Source: Bradyrhizobium sp.
Lineage (GTDB): Bacteria; Pseudomonadota; Alphaproteobacteria; Rhizobiales; Xanthobacteraceae
DNA length: 64,000 nucleotides
Assembly (NCBI RefSeq): GCF_016219575.1
Contig: NZ_JACRMG010000028.1
Span: 124,001 to 188,000 of the forward strand
Direction of reading: 5' to 3'
The notes under the pieces were generated by a model. It was given only the letters and a program-made list of their open reading frames with translations, was not told where the DNA came from and did not search any database. Shown piece by piece: positions 8,541 through 16,394 of the stretch (within the stretch, counting starts at the first letter, position 1; every line of letters starts with the position of its first letter). The position numbers were made by a program, and so were the translations under genes.

Positions 8541-9311
8541 TCATGAAGTAAGATACCCACCCTCGACAGGTAGCATGACACCGGTCACGTAGGAGGACAT
8601 GCGTGAGGCAAGAAATAGCGTCGGCCCCACGAGCTCTTCGGGCTCGCCTACGCGCCCCATCGGCGTATGATTCAGAAACCGGGCCATCACCTCGGGATTA
8701 GCGCGCGTCCCTTCGGTCATAGGCGTGGCAATGACACCTGGTGCAATCCCGTTGACGCGTACCCCGTCCGCTGCCAGATCGGCCGCCAGCGCCTTGGTCA
8801 GCTGAATGACAGCGCCCTTGGTGGCGGCGTAGCTGGCCGAATTCCGATAGGCGACGAAGGAAGCAATCGAGCCGACATTGACGACGCGTCCCTTGGTGCG
8901 CCGCAGCTGCGGCAGCAGAGCTATCGTCATGTTGGCAGTGCCGTTCAGATTGACGGCAATCTGCGCGTCGAGGTGGTTGAGAAATTCAGGGTCGTCGGGT
9001 GCGGTGCGGCGCGTGATCCCTGCATTATTGATCAGCACAGCCACATCACCGAACACCTCCCTTGCAGTGGTTGCAAAAGCAAAGCACGCAGCACGGTCCG
9101 CAACATCGAGCCCATACCCTTCGGCGTGTCCGCCCACAGCCTTGATCGCGTTGGCCGTTGCGCAGGCACCCTCGGCGTATCGATCGACGACGATTACTGA
9201 GGCTCCGGATGTGGCAAGTCCGCGGGCGATAGCGGCTCCAATGCCCTGCGCCGCCCCCGTGACGACAGCGACATCGCCGGCCAGCAGGCCAGAAATGGAT
9301 CCGTCGTGCAT
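8541..9311 (-). CDS. SDR-family oxidoreductase
   Basis: A 256-residue classical SDR. TGAAQGIG is at about residues 19-26, NNAG near 94-97, and the catalytic block NVGSIASF...SYAATKG carries the Ser and the YxxxK pair. The C-terminus GVMLPVEGGYLTS is standard. The family oxidises alcohols or reduces ketones with NAD(P). It is the first gene of the minus-strand operon, 47 bp ahead of the KstD-like flavoprotein, and starts opposite the IclR regulator. Ketone/alcohol interconversion on the same imported substrate is likely, but the substrate cannot be named. Confidence 0.88.
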   Translation of the reverse strand: MHDGSISGLLAGDVAVVTGAAQGIGAAIARGLATSGASVIVVDRYAEGACATANAIKAVGGHAEGYGLDVADRAACFAFATTAREVFGDVAVLINNAGITRRTAPDDPEFLNHLDAQIAVNLNGTANMTIALLPQLRRTKGRVVNVGSIASFVAYRNSASYAATKGAVIQLTKALAADLAADGVRVNGIAPGVIATPMTEGTRANPEVMARFLNHTPMGRVGEPEELVGPTLFLASRMSSYVTGVMLPVEGGYLTS

Positions 9312-9487
9312 CTGCCTCTCTCCCCTAGCATCAACTGTTGCTGCGCACAGTTACGTCTCGTATTGTTCGTACTAGCTTCGATAGTTATACAATTCGTAAT
9401 AAACTTCCTATTCTGTAATGATGCTTCCTGCGAGCCAGGCTGTCAAGCCTGTCGGATTAGGCAACTTTGCCGCTGTGAAGGACACTC
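9312..9487. promoter_or_regulatory. Divergent promoter region between the SDR-liv operon and the IclR gene
   Basis: This 176-bp region is clearly AT-richer than its surroundings and must hold both divergent promoters. It contains an imperfect inverted repeat, CGTATTGT (9359-9366) with ACAATTCG (9389-9396), and a direct repeat TTCGTA at 9366-9371 and 9393-9398. IclR-family proteins usually bind palindromes in such shared regions. The position is suggestive, but the exact operator is not established. Confidence 0.5.
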
Positions 9488-10327
9488 ATGGTAGACCGCT
9501 CAACCGAACCTCTGCCGGAAAACGCGCCTGGCGCAGACAAGCCGACACAACTCGGCATCCAATCGGTAGAGGTTGCTGGCGATCTAATTCACGCACTGAT
9601 CCAGGCCGATGGGCCGCTCAAATTGGCCGATCTGGCGCAGAGGGCAGGCATGCCCTCTGCCAAAGCGCACCGATATCTCGTCAGTTTGATGCGCGTCGGA
9701 TTGGCGCGGCAGGATGCGGCGACGTCTCGATACGACCTCGGACCTGTAGCTTTCCAGCTTGGGCTCAAGGGGTTCAGTCGCTTCGAGCCGTTGCAAGTGG
9801 CTGAAGCGACGCTGCACACACTTGTCGATCAGGTCGGCGAGACAGCGGCGCTAGCCGTCTGGGGCGAAAAGGGCCCTACGATGATCAAGGTCGTCGAGGC
9901 CCGGCATGACCTGGCGAGTACCATGGCGCCGTCGCACCACTGCCCGCTGACCTATTCCGCGACGGGGCTCTTGTTTTGTGCCTACGAAGACCCGGTTCGT
10001 ACGGCCACCGCAATCGAGCGCGAGTTGGACCAGAACCGACGGTCGGGCCGTCTCAACGTACCGAAAGAACGGGCGTCTCTGGCTGGAATGATGCGTGAAA
10101 TCAAGGAGCGCGGTTATTCTTGCCTGTCAGACGGCGGTGGTGACGGCTTCGGCGCCGTAAGTGCACCGGTGTTCGATATCACCGGCAAGTTGATCATGGC
10201 CCTGACAGTGTTTGGTCGCTCAACACGCGTCGACGCGAAACCAAATGGAGCACTTGGAAAACTCGTCGCCGATACCGCAGCCGAACTATCGGCCTCGCTC
10301 GGATACCACGGCGCGCACGGGCGTTAG
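9488..10327 (+). CDS. IclR-family transcriptional regulator
   Basis: A 279-residue protein. The winged helix-turn-helix spans about residues 20-85 (LKLADLAQRAGMPSAKAHRYL holds the recognition helix), followed by the IclR effector domain from about residue 100. Typical family blocks include PLTYSATGLLFCAYE and GYSCLSDGGGDGFGAVSAPVFD. The 5' neighbour is the divergent catabolic/transport operon at 2.1-9.3 kb, which it very probably controls in response to a small aromatic or organic acid. It starts at the ATG at 9488, with no strong ribosome-binding site. Confidence 0.9.
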   Translation: MVDRSTEPLPENAPGADKPTQLGIQSVEVAGDLIHALIQADGPLKLADLAQRAGMPSAKAHRYLVSLMRVGLARQDAATSRYDLGPVAFQLGLKGFSRFEPLQVAEATLHTLVDQVGETAALAVWGEKGPTMIKVVEARHDLASTMAPSHHCPLTYSATGLLFCAYEDPVRTATAIERELDQNRRSGRLNVPKERASLAGMMREIKERGYSCLSDGGGDGFGAVSAPVFDITGKLIMALTVFGRSTRVDAKPNGALGKLVADTAAELSASLGYHGAHGR

Positions 10328-10358
10328 ATTGGCCTGCCCCACGGAGCGGTACCACGGC

Positions 10359-10530
10359 TCATGTTAGAGTCCGGCCGTGATCGGCCAGCATTTGGCCTGG
10401 CCGGAGCGAAGCACAGGCCAGGCCAGATGCTGGCGGGAAGATCGTTTCTGGTGCCGGCGGCCGATAGCCGAGCGAGGAGCGCGGCGTAACGTTGTCGTAG
10501 TAACGCCGCCATCGCTCGAATTATGGAGCA
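10359..10530 (-). pseudogene. C-terminal fragment of an IS3/IS481-type (DDE integrase-core) transposase
   Basis: On the minus strand, the frame ending at TGA 10361-10359 reads RWRRYYDNVTPRSSLGYRPP and then about 35 further residues. This is the classic end of an integrase-core transposase (family pattern WxxxYNxxRPHSSLGYxPP). Nothing upstream on that strand continues it, so only the tail of the insertion sequence survives. It opens a zone of gene fragments extending to about 16.2 kb. Confidence 0.7.
10384..10434. repeat. Large inverted repeat (19-bp arms)
   Basis: GCCAGCATTTGGCCTGGCC at 10384-10402 is repeated in inverse orientation at 10416-10434 with one mismatch; the loop is 13 bases. It lies inside the transposase tail fragment and 57 bp after the IclR stop. 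There is no T-run after the stem, so it is not a classical rho-independent terminator, though it could still stall transcription. Confidence 0.7.
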
Positions 10531-10584
10531 ACGGCACCAAGTTCGGGGCTGGTCGCGGCCGGCTGATTTCGGCTTCAATGCAGC

Positions 10585-10848
10585 ATGGCCGATCAGCTCA
10601 TCATTCAAATGTTCAAGCAAAAGCGCGCCGAGATCAGCGGCATGATTGCTGCCTACCAAGCCAAGATCGAGCAGGCTCAGCACGAACTTGCGTACATCAA
10701 TGCTGTGCTCCGTCTCGTCGAGGGTGGTGAGCAAGAGCGCGCTCAGTCTTCACTCGCGCGAAGACGGGGGCCTGTCCATCGTCCCCCGGGGGGAGAATTT
10801 GCGCCCATCAGCCTGACCACACTTAGAAGCCTTGCCCGACGCAGCTAG
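10585..10848 (+). CDS. Small coiled-coil hypothetical protein, 3' end probably altered
   Basis: An 87-residue reading frame starting MADQLIIQMFKQKRAEISGM. The first 50 residues are rich in charged residues, Gln and Ala, and should form a long helix or coiled coil. Short proteins with this N-terminus are, as I recall, common next to mobile elements in Bradyrhizobium. The second half (ARRRGPVHRPPGGEFAP) looks unlike the first, and the stop at 10846-10848 overlaps a truncated gene on the other strand. The natural C-terminus was therefore probably lost. The function is unknown. Confidence 0.5.
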   Translation: MADQLIIQMFKQKRAEISGMIAAYQAKIEQAQHELAYINAVLRLVEGGEQERAQSSLARRRGPVHRPPGGEFAPISLTTLRSLARRS

Positions 10849-10979
10849 TCTAAAACGCGGCTGGTCATATCGTCAAGTACGCCCAGACGCACAACCTCAT
10901 CGGACACCTGCGCCGAGGCAACGCCGCCGAAGGCGCTAACCACCGAAATTATCAGCACGCCCCAAATAGCCCTTCTCAT
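10845..10979 (-). pseudogene. N-terminal fragment of a Liv-type periplasmic binding protein
   Basis: The minus-strand ATG at 10979 encodes a 44-residue peptide with a complete signal peptide (MRRAIWGVLIISVVSAFGG, ASA-Q cleavage). It is followed by VSDEVVRLGVLDDMTS, the normal start of mature HAAT binding proteins. Then comes a premature TAG at 10847-10845. An intact protein would have about 400 residues. A C-terminal fragment of the same family lies at 14249-14416 on the same strand and may be the other end of the same ancestral gene. Confidence 0.7.
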
Positions 10980-11204
10980 CGCTTCTCAAGCAGCGGTACG
11001 TTGAAGATGTTTCATCCTGCGTATTTCGCAAAAATTGGACAGCAATTTTGCTAACTGACGGACAGCTGGGGTAAGGGCTTTTGGTTACCTGGTTGTTGAG
11101 GTCAACCGGGATTCGTTTCGCTGTTTTCGACGTCGGTCAAGGGGCGCGCGGATTTTTTCCTTCGCATGCTGTCGCCTTCAAGGGCGATACGGTGGGAGTT
11201 GTGT

Positions 11205-11351
11205 ATGATCCTCAGGAAGCTGGGCACCTATCTCGGCCGCGTCATCCGCGACATTGGCCGCAAGATCGAAGGTGACGGCGGGCTCGAAGCGGCGTTCGCA
11301 AAGCTGCTATTGCTGGCGCGGCGTGTGCGCGAGCGCGCCTGTTCCGGCTAG
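11205..11351 (+). pseudogene. IS5-like transposase fragment
   Basis: The frame from ATG 11205 to TAG 11351 encodes about 48 residues, including YLGRVIRDIGRKIEGD and LLLLARRVRER. I recognise this as an internal piece of IS5-type transposases found in rhizobia. Both the preceding and following parts of the enzyme are missing. The family assignment is from memory and should be treated as moderate. Confidence 0.5.
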
Positions 11352-11389
11352 GGAGGTTCGACGAGAGATACCACGCATTGTCCGTCCTC

Positions 11390-11649
11390 CTATGAGAGCA
11401 TTGACTTGGCGATCACGTTGCGGAGGATTTCGCTGGTGCCTCCGCCTATCGTTCCGACCCTGGAATCGCGGAAATACATCTGCATTTCCGAACTCATCAT
11501 CAGTCCCGCGCCGCCCATGATCTGGATGCCGGCATCGGCGCACTTGGAATTGCTTTCGGTGGCGAATATCTTCGTCACCGCCGCGGCCGTATTCGGCGCG
11601 ACGCCCTTGTCCATGAGGGACGCGAGCCGGTACGTCATGACACGCGAAC
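11390..11649 (-). pseudogene. C-terminal fragment of an acyl-CoA dehydrogenase
   Basis: The minus strand from about 11640 to 11390 encodes RVMTYRLASLMDKGVAPNTA and then blocks such as GIQIMGGAGLMMSSEMQMYF and GTIGGGTSEILRNVIAKSML, ending at a stop. This is the last quarter of an acyl-CoA dehydrogenase, including the C-terminal GGTxEI motif that contacts FAD. About 300 upstream residues are missing. In their place the sequence joins the first 19 codons of an acyl-CoA ligase, which form the repeated segment 11650-11722. Confidence 0.75.
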
Positions 11650-11722
11650 TCGCTGTAGTAGCGCTGCGCACTCGCAGGGTGATGGAGGGTTAAGTACGGT
11701 TTCATCCCTATCTCGCAATGCA
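11650..11722. repeat. Direct repeat copy A (5' end of an acyl-CoA ligase gene)
   Basis: This 73-bp segment recurs at 13388-13459 in the same orientation with about four substitutions and one single-base indel. On the minus strand it contains the ATG (11705) and the first codons of an acyl-CoA ligase (MKPYLTLHHPASAQRYYSE) plus some 5' leader. Here it is fused to an acyl-CoA dehydrogenase tail, while at copy B it leads into the ligase itself. Confidence 0.85.
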
Positions 11723-11837
11723 ACACGGTGCTTCAAGTTCTCTTTGTGAAAGCCTGAGCAATAAAAGTACCAGCGTCGTTAGTTTCGGGAGTGCGAGCAC
11801 ATTTGGGGTTGGACGCGCAAGAAGTCCTACCGGCTCG

Positions 11838-12806
11838 TCAGTCGACTTTGGCGCCAGACATCTCAATGATTGGCTTCCAACGACTGATTTCACTCTTGAT
11901 GAACTCGCCAAGCTCGCCGGGTGTGGTGGGGGCAGTAATCGCTCCGGCTTGATCGAGAAGCTTCTTCGTCCCAGGAGACTCCATGGCCTTGCGAGAAGCG
12001 GCATTCAGCTTCTCAACTATTTGCTGTGGAGTACCGGCAGGCGCGAGCAGCGCGTACCAAGCTGTTGCAACATACCCTGGCAGGGCAGCTTCAGCCACCG
12101 TCGGAATGTTAGCGAGAGCCGGAATGCGATCCTTCGAAGTCACCGCCAGCGCGATGAGGTGACCCGACTGCACGATGGGGATGCCGGTCGCAAGACTCAA
12201 AAAGATGATCGGGACATGACCCGCAATAACGTCATTAAGCGCGGGCCCTTCGCCACGATAAGCCACACCGCTCATCTGCAGCTGCGCCATCGATTTGAAC
12301 AGCTCTCCGCCGAGATGCTGTGTAGTGCCTGAGCCTCCGTGCGCGAAATTGTGCTTGTTGGGCTCTCTTCGAATCAACTCAATCAGTTCGCTCAACGTTT
12401 TCACACCCAGAGCAGGATGCACTGCGATTAAGTTCGATACGAACGCGATGCGGGTGATTGGGGCGAATGCCGTGGTCGGATCATAAGGCAGCGACTTGAA
12501 GAGCGTGACATTGCCTGCGAGCGGTCCATTCGTGCCGAAGCCGATCGTGTAGCCGTCTGGAGGGGACTTGGCGACGGCGTCCGTTCCAATGTTTCCGCCC
12601 GCGCCAGTTCTGTTCTCGACGACGACTGTTTGTCCAAGTACTTCCCCGAGTTCCTTAGCGAACGTTCGCCCAAGCGCGTCTGTCGGGCCACCCGCAGCAA
12701 ATGGGATAATCAACCGTATCGGCTTTGACGGGTACGTATCAGCCAACACAGCCATAGGTAGCGAGCTTAGGATCAGAGCGCCAACGATTGCCGACCAACT
12801 CTTCAT
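11838..12806 (-). CDS. TctC/Bug-family periplasmic solute-binding protein
   Basis: A 322-residue protein with a signal peptide (MKSWSAIVGALILSSLPMAV, LA-D cleavage near residue 22). Typical Bug-family blocks follow: YPSKPIRLIIPFAAGGPTD, VVVENRTGAGGNIGTDAVA and PPDGYTIGFGTNGPLA. The family binds carboxylic acids for tripartite tricarboxylate transporters. The start ATG at 12806 has GGAGGG upstream. No TctA or TctB membrane gene is adjacent, which is common for orphan Bug genes. It is the only intact gene between the two 73-bp direct repeats and lies downstream of a decayed acyl-CoA ligase. Confidence 0.9.
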   Translation of the reverse strand: MKSWSAIVGALILSSLPMAVLADTYPSKPIRLIIPFAAGGPTDALGRTFAKELGEVLGQTVVVENRTGAGGNIGTDAVAKSPPDGYTIGFGTNGPLAGNVTLFKSLPYDPTTAFAPITRIAFVSNLIAVHPALGVKTLSELIELIRREPNKHNFAHGGSGTTQHLGGELFKSMAQLQMSGVAYRGEGPALNDVIAGHVPIIFLSLATGIPIVQSGHLIALAVTSKDRIPALANIPTVAEAALPGYVATAWYALLAPAGTPQQIVEKLNAASRKAMESPGTKKLLDQAGAITAPTTPGELGEFIKSEISRWKPIIEMSGAKVD

Positions 12807-12824
12807 GTAACCCTCCCGAAGTCA

Positions 12825-13443
12825 TTATTTTTTGGTAGTCAGCAAAGCGTGTGCCACGCACGTTGGCTGTCCGCATGGCCGCGATAAGTAAGAAAGAAGC
12901 CAGTGCGACGGATAGATGTTGTGGCCGCCCCGGATTATCAGGTCCTTGAGGCGCCCCTCGATGCGGAGATTGCCTTTGGCGTCCATGACGCCAAGATCTC
13001 CGGATAGAAACCAGCCGTAGTCGACGGTCGCACGGTCGGTCCCCCAACCGTCTTCAGTCAGAAGCGCCCGCGCCGACAGCGTGTTGAGAAGGTCGCCGAC
13101 CTCGGCGCATGTGTAGGTCTTGTGGACCGAGGGGTTGCAGGCGATCCCTTCACGCGCGCAGGCGAGGAACATGACGACCGCCTCGATGCGGTTGGACAAC
13201 CACATCATCACGCGGTCGCTGCCGACCAGCCCGTATTCGCGCAGATCTGCCGCGACACCGTCCGTCCAACGCTTGAGCTCACCCCACGTCAGCGTTTGGC
13301 GAGCATCCTGCAGCGCCACGGCATCAGGCCGCTCGGTCGCATGACTGGTGAGCAGACTGTAGAAGGTGTCTTCGCGCCACCATCCGTTCGCTGTAGTAGC
13401 GCTGCGCGCTCGCAGGGTGATGGAGAGTTAAGTACGGTTTCAT
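12825..13443 (-). pseudogene. Acyl-CoA ligase remnant with frameshift and internal deletion
   Basis: The minus-strand ATG at 13443 starts MKPYLTLHHPASAQRYYSE. A frameshift near 13385 moves the frame to WWREDTFYSLLTSHATERPD and on through GELKRWTDGVAADLREYG. The protein then jumps from TEDGWGTDRATVDYG straight to WFLSGDLGVMDAKGNLRIEG, so the whole AMP-binding core (A3-A6 motifs) is deleted. It also loses its C-terminal domain after GGHNIYPS. It cannot encode a working ligase. The first 19 codons are duplicated at 11650-11722. Confidence 0.8.
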
Positions 13444-13459
13444 CCTATCTCGCAATGCA
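13388..13459. repeat. Direct repeat copy B (5' end of an acyl-CoA ligase gene)
   Basis: The partner of the repeat at 11650-11722, in the same orientation. Here the repeat leads, after a frameshift, into the acyl-CoA ligase remnant. Beyond 13459 the two copies diverge at once, so the repeat ends in the 5' leader of the gene. Confidence 0.85.
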
Positions 13460-13643
13460 GCATTCGAGAACTGCCTTCATGGGCGTTGCTGCTATCCAGA
13501 CATCAGCAACACCCGTGCCATTTCGCCGCTGCTGCTCCTGGGTCGTGGAACTCCTTGTTTTGCAGGGGTAGCCTTTGGAGCCTCTTAAATTTGTGTCCTC
13601 AGGAGCGGCAAAGTTTCTTGAGCGGCGTCCTCACTGTGCTCAC

Positions 13644-13662
13644 GTGTCCTCAACAAGGACAC
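13644..13662. promoter_or_regulatory. Inverted repeat ahead of a decayed regulator gene
   Basis: GTGTCCT-CAACA-AGGACAC is a perfect 7-bp inverted repeat ending 7 bp before ATG 13670. Sites of this general TGTCC/GGACA form occur as activator sites of enhancer-binding regulators, and the following pseudogene belongs to that group. It could be an old autoregulatory site; this is inference. Confidence 0.35.
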
Positions 13663-13669
13663 TGAGGAA

Positions 13670-14245
13670 ATGCCTAATCCGATTACCGCCACGATTGCCG
13701 GTGTGCTTCTCTTCGACGCTGCGGCTCGTGTAATCGCTTCGGTCGGCGTGGGCTCCGATCCACGTCTGAATTCGTTGACCGCAGATCAGGCATGGATGGC
13801 CGAGGCCCGCGAGCGGCGCATCACGACGCTGAATCTCGATCGCAAGATCTACATGGTGCTGGTCACTCCGGCCGGGTCCAGAGAGATGCTCGTTCTCAGC
13901 GAAACGCCGGGCGACGCACTTCTCAGCTTCATCGGCAGCGTCGATTTCTCCTGAGACATCCTGCAGCACCTGCTGACGGATCCGTTCGACGCCATGACGA
14001 TCGTCGATGACAAGGCCAAGATCGTCTACATTTCTCCGATCCACGAAGCGTTTTTCGGGCTGAAGGCCGGCGAAGGAAACGGACGCCCGGTCGAGACCGT
14101 CATCGACAACACGCGACTGCATGAGATCGTGGCCACGGGCAAGGCCGAGGTCGGGAAAATTCAGCGCATGCGCGGCGGAGACAGAGTCGTTTCCCGCATT
14201 CCCATCAAGAGGGACGGGAAGGTGCTCGGCGCCATTGGGCGGGTC
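13670..14245 (+). pseudogene. N-terminal part of a PAS-containing sigma-54-type regulator
   Basis: The frame runs from ATG 13670 (MPNPITATIAGVLLFDAAAR) to an in-frame TGA at 13952-13954. It continues in the same frame with DILQHLLTDPFDAMTIVDDK and PAS-like sequence through RLHEIVATGKAEVGKIQRM to GAIGRV at 14245. As I recall, this matches the N-terminal sensory part of AcoR-like sigma-54 regulators of Bradyrhizobium/Rhodopseudomonas. The AAA+ and Fis-type DNA-binding domains are absent: after 14245 the sequence switches to a gene fragment on the other strand. With one nonsense codon and a deletion, it is a pseudogene. Confidence 0.65.
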
Positions 14246-14248
14246 CGC

Positions 14249-14416
14249 GAGCGACCGATACGCTACCTCAGCCGGAATGGTCGCGGCGGCGTTCATCAGG
14301 TCCCACTCGCCCTTCGATTCCGACGGCTTCTTGGTCTGCAAAAGGTACATGTCGCGCATCATGCGGCCGTCGTCGCGGATGCTTCCGTTCTTGGTCATGA
14401 AGTCGTTGACGGGGCA
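14249..14416 (-). pseudogene. C-terminal fragment of a Liv-type periplasmic binding protein
   Basis: The minus strand encodes PVNDFMTKNGSIRDDGRMMR and then DMYLLQTKKPSESKGEWDLM, continuing to AYRSL. This is the characteristic end of HAAT binding proteins, with the KxPxESKxxWDxxK-like region. It abuts the truncated regulator at 14245 within 3 bp, and on its other side the GAF-domain remnant at about 14417. The corresponding N-terminal fragment may be the one at 10845-10979. Confidence 0.7.
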
Positions 14417-15066
14417 TCCGCGTCAGCCGGTCCTTAGCTTGCTCTGCAGCGCGTCGGGCGTCCTCACGCTCCAGCATTTCCATCGCGAATGATACGTTGT
14501 CAGCAAGCCGCCCCAGCAGCTTCATAAATTCTGGGGTAAACACATCCGTTTCGCTCGACAGGAAGAGCAGGACGCCAACCGCTTCTCCATTTCTCAATAG
14601 GGGTAGGCCGGCTCCAGATCTGATGGGAATTGGGCTATCGTGCCAATGTCTTGTCCGCTTGGCCGTCTCGAAGGAGAGGCAGCACGGCACTCGCCGTCAG
14701 GCCCGCGCTCGCGGCCAGTTCCTTCCACGGTTGGGTTCTGGGATCGTTGAGAACATCGCTGCTAATGCACGGTCTGGCCGTGCGAAACGCCTCGCCACCG
14801 AGTCCCTGACCGTGCGGAATGGTGGCATCAGAAGAAAAACGAAGTTGCTCGATCAAATGAACGAAGGGACCGGCCCCAGCGGCCATCCGGAACCACGAAG
14901 AGTCGTCCTCGATCAGGAAAATGGCCGTGCCCAGAAATTTGCCGCCATCAACCGCAGCATTACAAACATCTTGATAGAGATCTTGTTCGGAAGTGCTCCG
15001 TAAGATCGCTTCGTTGGTCGCGCTCAGTACCGCGAACATTCTTGCCCGGTTGTGTTGCGCCGCCAT
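14417..15066 (-). pseudogene. GAF-domain sensor protein remnant (frameshifted)
   Basis: The ATG at 15066 starts MAAQHNRARMFAVLSATNEA and runs through a GAF-like domain (HGQGLGGEAFRTARPCISSD) to a stop near 14635. A second frame continues the fold with GLPLLRNGEAVGVLLFLSSE and ends in a helix EMLEREDARRAAEQAKDRL, where a GGDEF or kinase domain would normally follow. The frame change is near 14650, and the output domain is missing because a binding-protein fragment starts at 14416. Intact relatives are signal-sensing proteins, often in c-di-GMP metabolism. Confidence 0.65.
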
Positions 15067-15402
15067 TTCGATCTCGAAAGTTCCATCGGGTTGCTGTCAC
15101 GATGATGCTTCCCGGCTAAGTTGCCGCTACGGATTGAGGTTAACGCTTTGTAAATGAGGCGATGTAAGTCGGGGAATATTGGGGAGACGCAGTCCAGATC
15201 TGGCTCGATTTGAGGGCGTGTAGTATCTTTAGTCAGTGTCGAATGGCCTCAAGACTTCTGCACCCTTGGCCTACGCCGCCGAGGAACGGTTCACAGAGCT
15301 GGCTTTGGTCTTCCCGTCACCACGTCCCGTCGATGACCCATGCTCATGCGGGTCGACTATGACCTTTGCGAATTTCTAAGAATTTTCGGCTATGGTCCGC
15401 CT
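15067..15402. other. Non-coding stretch upstream of PilZ gene
   Basis: About 336 bp with no convincing gene. It should contain the old promoter of the GAF remnant (leftward) and that of the PilZ gene (rightward). A weak hairpin with GACCC/GGGTC arms lies around 15335-15354, but there is no T-run. No insertion-sequence ends or clear operators were recognised. Confidence 0.5.
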
Positions 15403-15642
15403 ATGGACAACAAACGTACCGCGCCTCGACATCGCGTGCTGAAAGCCGGGACGATAGAATTCGGTGGGGGTGGTATTAGCTGTACCGTGCGGAACTTGTC
15501 GGCGAGCGGCGCCGCCCTGGACGTCGAAAGTCCGCTAGGCATTCCTCACGAGTTCAGACTGGTTATAGAGGCAGATCAGCTAAGCCGACCGTGTCATGTC
15601 AAATGGCGAAAAGAGAAACGGATTGGCGTCGCATTTGACTGA
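15403..15642 (+). CDS. PilZ-domain protein
   Basis: A 79-residue single-domain PilZ protein starting MDNKRTAPRHRVLKAGTIEF. The c-di-GMP binding residues are visible: the R-x3-R segment in RTAPRHR near the N-terminus and the N-x-S-x-x-G motif NLSASGA near residue 34. The end HVKWRKEKRIGVAFD closes the beta-barrel. I prefer ATG 15403 over the longer in-frame ATG at 15340 because family members begin just before the RxxxR motif. It would act as a c-di-GMP receptor. The GGDEF-EAL enzyme only 0.75 kb downstream is a plausible functional partner. Confidence 0.8.
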   Translation: MDNKRTAPRHRVLKAGTIEFGGGGISCTVRNLSASGAALDVESPLGIPHEFRLVIEADQLSRPCHVKWRKEKRIGVAFD

Positions 15643-15650
15643 GACGACAA

Positions 15651-16169
15651 TCACACCTCCCCCAGGGTTGCCGTCCCCGCTTCTGTTCCAGCATTTTGGT
15701 ATTTGAGTGATCCAAATCCACGTGGCCGCGCGGTTACGGCTTTATCCATCCATGCGTCGACCAAAGTGTAGGTCAGGCGGATCACGTCGCGCAGGCGTGG
15801 AGCATTCTCCAGGCGCGACAGCGTCGGTTGAGAACACAGATCGCGACCGCTGTCCGGCAGCCGTCCGCAGGCCAGCTTGAACGCCGGATCGGACCGCAGA
15901 TGGTCGAGATCGTCGGCGTCCTCGTAGCCGCAGCAGATCGCAAACATGCGAGCGCGGAACATATCGACAAGGCTGTGCACGACCCGCGTCGGGTCGCGCC
16001 GATCCGGGAACATCCGGGCCAACTTGTCGGCCAAACCGAGACGCCGCTCGGCCATCGCCAGAAGCATCACGCCCCCATTCGAGGTCAGGCGACCGCCATC
16101 GAAGGCAGCTGTAATTTTCTTGGTGTGAACGGCTGGAAATGAGAAGGGCAGAATCGTATCATCGGTCAT
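15651..16169 (-). pseudogene. IS1380-family transposase, 3'-truncated
   Basis: The minus-strand ATG at 16169 starts MTDDTILPFSFPAVHTKKIT and continues with GGVMLLAMAERRLGLADKLA and CGYEDADDLDHLRSDPAFKL. These are diagnostic of IS1380-type transposases (about 450 residues). Homology stops after about 145 residues at YTLVDAWM. The remaining 30 residues (AVTARPRGFGSLKYQ...) are unrelated, so the catalytic DDE region is gone. The left end of the element should lie within about 70 bp upstream of the ATG. It forms the right border of the decay zone. Confidence 0.85.
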
Positions 16170-16394
16170 GGCGGGCGTGGCGTTCGCGGTTGAAGGTGAT
16201 GGGGTTGGCTTCGCAACCGAATCCTACGCCGCATCAGCGCTTTACACCACGCTCGCCAGCCTCTCCGGTGCCATCTGGCGAATAAGACGGGCTAGATCAT
16301 AGCGGCCTGAAAGATTTGTGAGTGTCCACACATCGTCAACCGGCTTTAATACTTCCTTTCGTAACGACAGCCTAATATTAGCCAACGGCTGGCA

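Noticed and set aside
10384..10434. Rho-independent terminator for the IclR gene
   Set aside because: The stem is long, but there is no T-run on either side, and it falls in a transposase remnant.
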